Below are positions 58,702 to 64,000 of a DNA stretch of 64,000 nt, piece after piece. The stretch is taken from assembly GCA_025769875.1 (NCBI GenBank), contig JAGFNK010000028.1, forward strand, positions 62,001 to 126,000, read 5' to 3'. Source of the stretch: Russula earlei. Lineage: Eukaryota; Basidiomycota; Agaricomycetes; Russulales; Russulaceae. The notes beneath the pieces were generated by a model. That model was not told where the DNA came from and made no database searches. It saw only the letters and a program-made list of their open reading frames with translations. Position numbers and translations under genes: made by a program. Within the stretch, counting starts at the first letter, position 1, and the number at the start of each line of letters is the position of its first letter.

Positions 58702-58830
58702 CTCCGTAGAGCAATGTAGCGCACCGAGTGTCTCCATAGAGCAATGTAACAAAATGATCATCTCCATAGAGCAATGTAACAAAATGATCGTCTCCATAGA
58801 GCAATGTAACAAACCGATTATCTCCATAGT
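58702..58830. repeat. 30-bp minisatellite near the right end of the Plavaka element
   Basis: Four to five units of GTCTCCATAGAGCAATGTAA plus a variable tail (30 bp period). The CCATAGAGCAATGTA core recurs singly toward the terminus (CTATAGAGCACTACATAG near 58950), suggesting expansion of a subterminal motif. Confidence 0.85.
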
Positions 58831-59045
58831 CAACCATGATTTTGATCGTCCTACATAGTGATATGTAGACTCGGTTTAATCTACTGTGCCTACATAAGTA
58901 TAGTCATCAACTACTGGAACTACATTGAGCAATATAGACTTACTATGATGCTATAGAGCACTACATAGTATGTTGTTGTGCTATGGTGTCTATGGAGTCT
59001 ACAGAATTAAGCGGTGTCTACGGACCGGACCGGTTTTTCCTGATG

Positions 59046-59197
59046 AGGGTCTATTGGCCATAACCTGTCTAGCATAAAACACTTCAACCACTGCAGGGAT
59101 CCTTACTCTTTACAACAGGAACCAGCCCATTCATCAGAACACACTTTTAGCAACTCGACTTCAGGCTTGAGAACTGACACGGCTCATTACCATGACA
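59046..59197 (+). repeat. Solo Gypsy-B LTR, right part
   Basis: Starts with the duplicated AG, then GGTCTATTGGCCATAACC to CCATGACA, followed by GCTAC (59198-59202), the match to 49788-49792. Confidence 0.9.
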
Positions 59198-59438
59198 GCT
59201 ACTATAAATGCATACAGTATGTGTGCTGCTATAGATAAGATGTCATTAAGTTAATTGGTCATTTTCTTTTATGTCTATAGCTTGCCATGATCATCAGATC
59301 CATATCTAACCTATTTTGGAACCATAGAAACTCCAATGTGGTGTTGGTCAGCAGGCATGACAGACAGCTATTTTTTTGATCTCAACAAACCACAAAGGCT
59401 TTCAGCAAAAAAAAAATACTGGATACATTAAGATACAG

Positions 59439-59986
59439 TACTATCCCTGTGCCCTTGTTTGGACAGTGCCCTTGTTCAGACACCATCAATTTCTCATGTA
59501 TCTCTTACTCAACAACTATGATACTTTGCATACTTGATACAATACCTTCTATCTACACACCCAATAAATGTTTTTCAATGAAAATCATGTTGTGTAGTGA
59601 AATCAAAAAATGGCCTGTTTGTCACCCTTGCCGGCCAATGCCATGTCGGAGTTCTTAGTCTGAGTCGGAGCTCTTAGTCTGAGGGTCGCGAGTCGCACGC
59701 CATCAATGGTCAATTAGGCCTACAGTATGTATATACATTGGTGATCTAATTATTAGATCCTTAGATTATGCGAGATCAGTTTATTGAGTGAGTCTTGAGT
59801 GGTGAGCATGCAGCGTCCAAATGCGCTTGCACGTGTACGCGTGAGAATGTCTAGATAATAGCAACATATTCAATTCTTGTTGCTGGTGAAAGCCGAGAGC
59901 AACCTGACGGGATTTGAAACTTTTGGGGTGACAGAGCGTGACTGTCCGAACAAGGGCACTGTCCAAACAAGGGCACAGGGATAGTA
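59439..59986. mobile_element. Short inverted-repeat element (MITE-like), 548 bp
   Basis: Perfect but for one base, 44-bp inverted repeats at 59439-59482 and 59943-59986, starting TACTATCCCTGTGCCCTTG. If the terminal TA is the target duplication, the element proper is 59441-59984. Inside each arm the motif CCCTTGTTTGGACAGTG is followed by a second CCCTTGTTC. No coding capacity. Confidence 0.75.
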
Positions 59987-60190
59987 TAGTAAGTTCTATG
60001 AGAATTTTTATGCTGATTGAGCTTGAATCAAGGGAGAGATCTCAAGTGTCCAAACAAGGAGACCTGTCCAAACTACATGGCAGGGTTAGTAGTCTATAAG
60101 ATGTTTTTGATGAGAAATGTGTTGTGTAGCGAAATAAAGGCTGTTTGTCACACTTGCCAATTGATGCCATGTCGGAGCTCTTAGGACGGG
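59560..60190. repeat. Pair of diverged direct repeats around the MITE-like element
   Basis: About 90-bp segments near 59572-59662 and 60105-60192 share GTTGTGTAG-GAAAT, GGC-TGTTTGTCAC and TGCCATGTCGGAG-TCTTAG. One lies inside and the other outside the MITE-like element, and a further GTCCAAACAAGG occurs near 60048. This suggests two overlapping or tandem insertions. Confidence 0.6.
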
Positions 60191-60244
60191 TAATACCACT
60201 CAGTCTACATACTCTTGTACCGTCACTCGTATCGCTCCGGGTGT

Positions 60245-62760
60245 CTACACCGCCTTATCGAACCAGTCTATCGTGACATCCCACCCAACCCTTGCCGCTT
60301 CTACCCCGTCGAGCGCGTGTCCCTCCCCTTCAAACATAAGCAACTCGACCTTCTTCCCGAGCCCTCGGAGGGCATGGAAAAACGTCTTTCCCTGCACGTT
60401 GACCACCCGGCGGTCCTCGACGCCGAGCAACAGTAGCACAGGTGCTTTCACGTTGCGCACGTGGGCGATCGGTGAGGACGGGTACAGCTGCGCGTACAGT
60501 GCAGGTGTCATCTGCTCGCTCTCTGTCGATGGCCGCACGCCGAACTCGAAGAAGTACCAGTCCGGTATGTCAGTGCTTGCTGGCTGCGAGCAGATCACGG
60601 GATTGCGCAACACCGCCGCAGAGAAAGTATCTGGGTATTGACCGATGACTGCCCGCCCGACGCCCACGCAATTAGGGTAGAGGTCAGAGAATCCACATAT
60701 ACGAACACACTGCTGGTCGCACTTACGGTGTGCAGTTAAAAAGCCACCATGGCTACCCCCAGTTACGAACTGCTTCCCAGGGCCGTGCTCCCCCTTACCC
60801 TCCCTCACAAGGTGATCTACGGTGGCCTTGACGTCTTCCACGTCCAGTGAACCGCATTTTCCGATCAATTCCTGGACGTAGATATCGCCAAACCCGGTCG
60901 AGCCGGTATAGTTAGGAACATTCAACGTGTCTAGATGCAGCGGTCCCATTAGCCTAGCCAACAACGAGGACAAGCTCATAGATCATACATCCTTGCAGTG
61001 CATATGCTGCCAGGGACGGGTTGAATGCGGTAGGGACATGACCATGGGGACCGCCGTGTATAACTGTCATCAATGGCTGACCCCTACGTCGCTTTGGTTC
61101 GATCAGGACCGTTTCCACTGGGTATCGATCTTGTATTGGGACAACAGTAGCCCTCAGTTCGCGAAGGGCGCTCTCCACTAAAGTTCGCGTCAGAGAATCA
61201 TAGAACTCCATGAATAGCGGACTCACCACGAGGGGTAAGTGACGGCATCTCAATGACTTGCCAGGTCACTTTGGGCCTCCCTCCATGCTCTTCGAGTCTT
61301 CCGAGGACCAGCTCGTTCGGGACCGTCGGCGCACTCCTGGAAGCCAAGACCCACTTGCGACTGTCCGTTGCCAAGGGAGACCAGCTCCACAGATCCTCGC
61401 CGGATTCAGCAGGTGTCAGTTGTATCACTGTCTCCGGCTGCTCTAAATCGACAAGGATAACCTCTAGCCTAGAGCACTGACTCGTCCGTGTAAGCAAGTA
61501 CACCCTGCCTCCTAACCGAACGAACGGGCGCGCAAGAAAGGTCTCTGTGTACAGACCAGCAAAACCATCCATGAAATCGTCCTGTATCTTGTCAATAACA
61601 GGAATGTGGGTTGTGGCCTCGCGCGCTTGCAAATCAAACTTGTGTAGCGAGAAGCAGGATGCGTGGGGCCCACCGAGCTCGTGCGAAAGCCAAAGCACCG
61701 CGCTTGAGCCAGGAATAGGGCGCGGGGAGCAAGAGGCACGTCTGGGGTCAGATATCTTGGTCGCTGAGATGGCGATCAATGTGTCTGACTGTTCTAGAGC
61801 AACGACTTCTAAGGCCAATTTGAGCTCCCAGATAGCGGTCGGCCGATTAAAGCACGCCCTAATACCAAGCCGCTTTCCGTCCTCAGTATATTCATAACTG
61901 GTGGCAAGCAAACGGTCATCCGCGAGGAACTGAGCTTGGCCAAAGGAGATCTCAGAGTTACACATCGTCTTAGGCACGCATATACCCTGAACGACAGTGC
62001 GGCGATGGCCACCAGACAGCACATCGACGGTCTCTGCATTGGGCACCCATCTGGCGACGAAAAGGGTTGGCCGCTTTCGTCCGACGTAGCCCTCACCGTA
62101 GTCGGGCAGAAAGCGAAATTTCGAAAATGGGTCGTCGCCCTGATTCTCTGGCGCGTTTGCCTCGGCGGTGTATACCAACGACGTCTCGGAGGGAGAAAAG
62201 GCGAGGGTAGAGAGTTGATCTGCAAGTGGGAAAGTTCGGGTGTTTTTGTTGGGCATAGGCGCAACTAGGCACAAATAAAGAAAAGGGGGAGGGGCTCACC
62301 ATCCTTGTAGAATACGCCGTGCGCCTTGGTCACATTGATGGCCGCCTCTAATCTCTCTCCCTCCCATATTTCCACGAATCGCCTCTTATCTCCCGAGTTC
62401 GTTTCGCGAAGGATGGCGGTCAGCTTGCCTGAGGGGGAGATGGCGGAAGCGATGACCTCTGGAGAGACGTCCTGGGCTGGCGATGCGATCACGGTGAACG
62501 TTCCATCGGATCTATTCGACTTTACGAAGAACGTCTTGGACGTCGTGCGCTTGGCGTTTCGCGTGTGGTCCTGCGACGATGACGCTACTTGCACGACTGT
62601 CATCGCGTGAGGTGCGGCGCCGTTCAGTTCATCGAGATGACAAGGGAGACGGTGGATGTGACAGACTTTTATCGGAAAGGAACCGAGCGGACGCGTATGC
62701 GGGGATGCTGGAGAGATCTGTATACCAGCTGTCGCTTGTGCTCTCGGTTGAGGTGGCCAT
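60245..62760 (-). CDS. Acylaminoacyl-peptidase (S9C family)
   Basis: Serine exopeptidase removing N-acyl amino acids from blocked peptides. Exon 1 (62667-62760) gives MATSTESTSDSWYTDL; the GT-AG intron 62597-62666 joins it in frame to IVQVASSSQDH. Exon 2 ends at 62300 (GVFYKDG) and the long exon 3 covers the beta-propeller (FPLADQLSTLAFSPSE to EMPSLTPR). Further exons carry PLMTVIHGGPHGHVP and, across an intron with GTATGA donor, YTLNVPNYTGSTGFGD. The alpha/beta-hydrolase domain shows the nucleophile elbow GGSHGGFLTAH (about 60735-60770), acid LLLLGVEDRRVV and base EGEGHALDGVEAAR, so the Ser-Asp-His triad is present. An intron (GTAAGT donor near 60728) lies right after the elbow. End FDKAV, stop at 60245. 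Appears intact. The gene symbol is left blank because fungal names vary. Confidence 0.88.
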
Positions 62761-64000
62761 GGGAGCGTGCGTTTAAGTAGCGTGGTCGTGAATGCAGGCT
62801 AGGGAGAGAGTGTACGGCCTTGATTTGCATCCGAGGCGGCGCAGAGCGAAGTCAGGCTTCATATATCAATAATGGAGCCCGATCATCGAATTCTTGATAG
62901 TAGTAGTACATGGAAGGATTACTGTGGAGCAGTGGCTATGAACAAGGGCCGAGGCTACTCTAGGCTTGCATTTATCTGCTCATGTGCCGCTATTTCTGTG
63001 GCCAACAGCGTATACAAAAACCGAAAGCGAACGATCTTCAGCACCTAATCAGATCGTCATCGATTCATCCTGACCGTTTATCCCCATAGGAATCGATCTC
63101 TCAACCTTGGGGACAACTTTGGCCTACTCTTTTCGCGCGCCATCAACACGGCGATGAGGACGTTCTCGTGAAACAGAACGAAGTGCTGCAGCACGCGGCA
63201 GCTAAAATACGCCCCAACGACCTTTCTCTCTTGATCATATGCCTTGACAGCATTTCATAACAAAGGTTTGACGAATCTCGAAGGCTTCAGAAATTCCAGT
63301 ACGGTGGCTGCGTTCCGTTTGACCTAGTCTGGCTCGAATCCAGTGGAGCCCTGGGACAGCTGGCGAGCATGAGGAAACCCAGACCCTCATCAAGTTGTCC
63401 ATGAGGTCGCGCCGAGTGGTCGAATTATGGAATGGGGTGGTAATCAGAACATCTCCTTCGGCCAGCAGGCACCGTCAACGGGTTCTTTCTTTCTATTCAG
63501 AATGACCAAACTGAAAATGTGTACAGCGGCGATGTGTTTCTGGAATTCGTTGCTCGGCTCTTCTTTGGATTTGATCACCTGAAAATGTCAATGGGTCAAA
63601 AGTATGGCGCGTTCCCATAAGCCCAAAACTCGAGCGAGTGCACAGCCAACCTCGAACACATATGGAGACACGGGCGATTGGCCGAGCTGCTTCCCCTCGG
63701 TTCTAGCCAGACCAAGCTTAGGTTGATGAGAATTCCCACCAACAAAATCTGCGAATTTCATGTTCAGTAGTACCCGACCCGACCCAAGTGTCACCAGCAA
63801 ACCTATCCTACATCCGTCAAGATTATAGGGGCCCGATCATCAAGACGCCAATGAGGTGGGAGACAGCATCATATAACTCATGGACGATTGGAAATTCTGC
63901 TGAGCATCTAAGCTCGTACACCGAGGGCAGGCTACGCCCAAGTCTAAACCGAAATTCTCACAAAATATTTACAATGGTTTGTTCTCACACTTGTCTCTGG
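62761..64000. other. Right-end region without recognised gene
   Basis: APEH promoter side, then ordinary-complexity sequence with frequent stops on all frames; the longest frame (63588-63800, -) has no recognisable motif. Nothing further is supported. Confidence 0.4.

Larger units (their letters stand above)
50522..59045 (+). mobile_element. 8.5-kb Plavaka-type DNA transposon with DUF6532 and transposase genes
   Basis: The left end is CATCAGAAAAAAACG and the right end is CGGTTTTTCCTGATG, so the ends form a short inverted CATCAG...CTGATG repeat. It sits in a Gypsy-B LTR between two AG dinucleotides (50520-50521 and 59046-59047); removing the element and one AG restores the LTR sequence CTAGGAAGGGTCTATTGG. 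Inside, a DUF6532 gene (-) and a Plavaka transposase gene (+) diverge from about 54.0 kb. Subterminal regions at both ends are rich in CTATATAG / CTACATAG motifs, plausible transposase binding sites. Both genes are interrupted by later LTR insertions, so the copy is no longer autonomous. Confidence 0.85.

Noticed and set aside
58702..58830. CRISPR-like array at the 30-bp repeats
   Set aside because: Units are directly adjacent without spacers, in a eukaryotic transposon; it is a minisatellite.

Overview
The window is nuclear DNA of a filamentous basidiomycete, most likely an Agaricomycete. The evidence is genes cut by many 45-75 nt introns, a Plavaka-type DNA transposase, a DUF6532 protein, a tandem cluster of the divergent kinase-like family common in mushrooms, and chromodomain Ty3/Gypsy elements. 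No prokaryotic features, CRISPR array or rRNA is visible.

Left part (1-27.4 kb), mostly ordinary gene space: a spindle-checkpoint WD40 protein (BUB3-like, +); a mitochondrial 2-oxoadipate/2-oxoglutarate dehydrogenase E1 of the DHTKD1 type (+, 20 reconstructed exons); an unrecognised Ser-rich protein (+); the cohesin ATPase SMC1 (-, convergent with the previous gene); three tandem copies of a kinase-like gene of which the middle one is broken; and an ATRIP/Rad26-like checkpoint gene (+). Exons of BUB3 (331 aa) and DHTKD1 (928 aa) were joined by hand and close in frame at family-typical lengths. They show several GC-AG introns, one 6-nt exon and one junction that needs a GA donor.

Centre and right (27.5-59.2 kb), a nest of mobile elements. 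Gypsy-A copy 1 (28806-36363, -) is complete, with 492-bp LTRs and a 5-bp target duplication, but decayed. It carries gag, pol with chromodomain, and a third ORF with two zinc knuckles. Gypsy-B (from 36698, +) is cut by Gypsy-A copy 2 (from 41329, +), which is cut by a 2.9-kb element with 408-bp terminal inverted repeats (44416-47315). Next come LTR fragments, one holding a 295-bp tRNA-containing insertion. Then a solo Gypsy-B LTR (49793-59197, TSD GCTAC) is split by an 8.5-kb Plavaka element (50522-59045, TSD AG). That element carries divergent DUF6532 and transposase genes, both hit by later LTR insertions.

Right end (59.2-64 kb): a short inverted-repeat element, an acylaminoacyl-peptidase gene (-), and 1.2 kb in which no gene was recognised.

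The cellular genes do not form a pathway. They are checkpoint and chromosome-maintenance genes (BUB3, SMC1, ATRIP-like) interspersed with metabolism (DHTKD1, APEH). The most unusual material is the element nest: the two-gene Plavaka transposon, the third ORF of Gypsy-A, the long-TIR element and the tRNA-bearing insertion.
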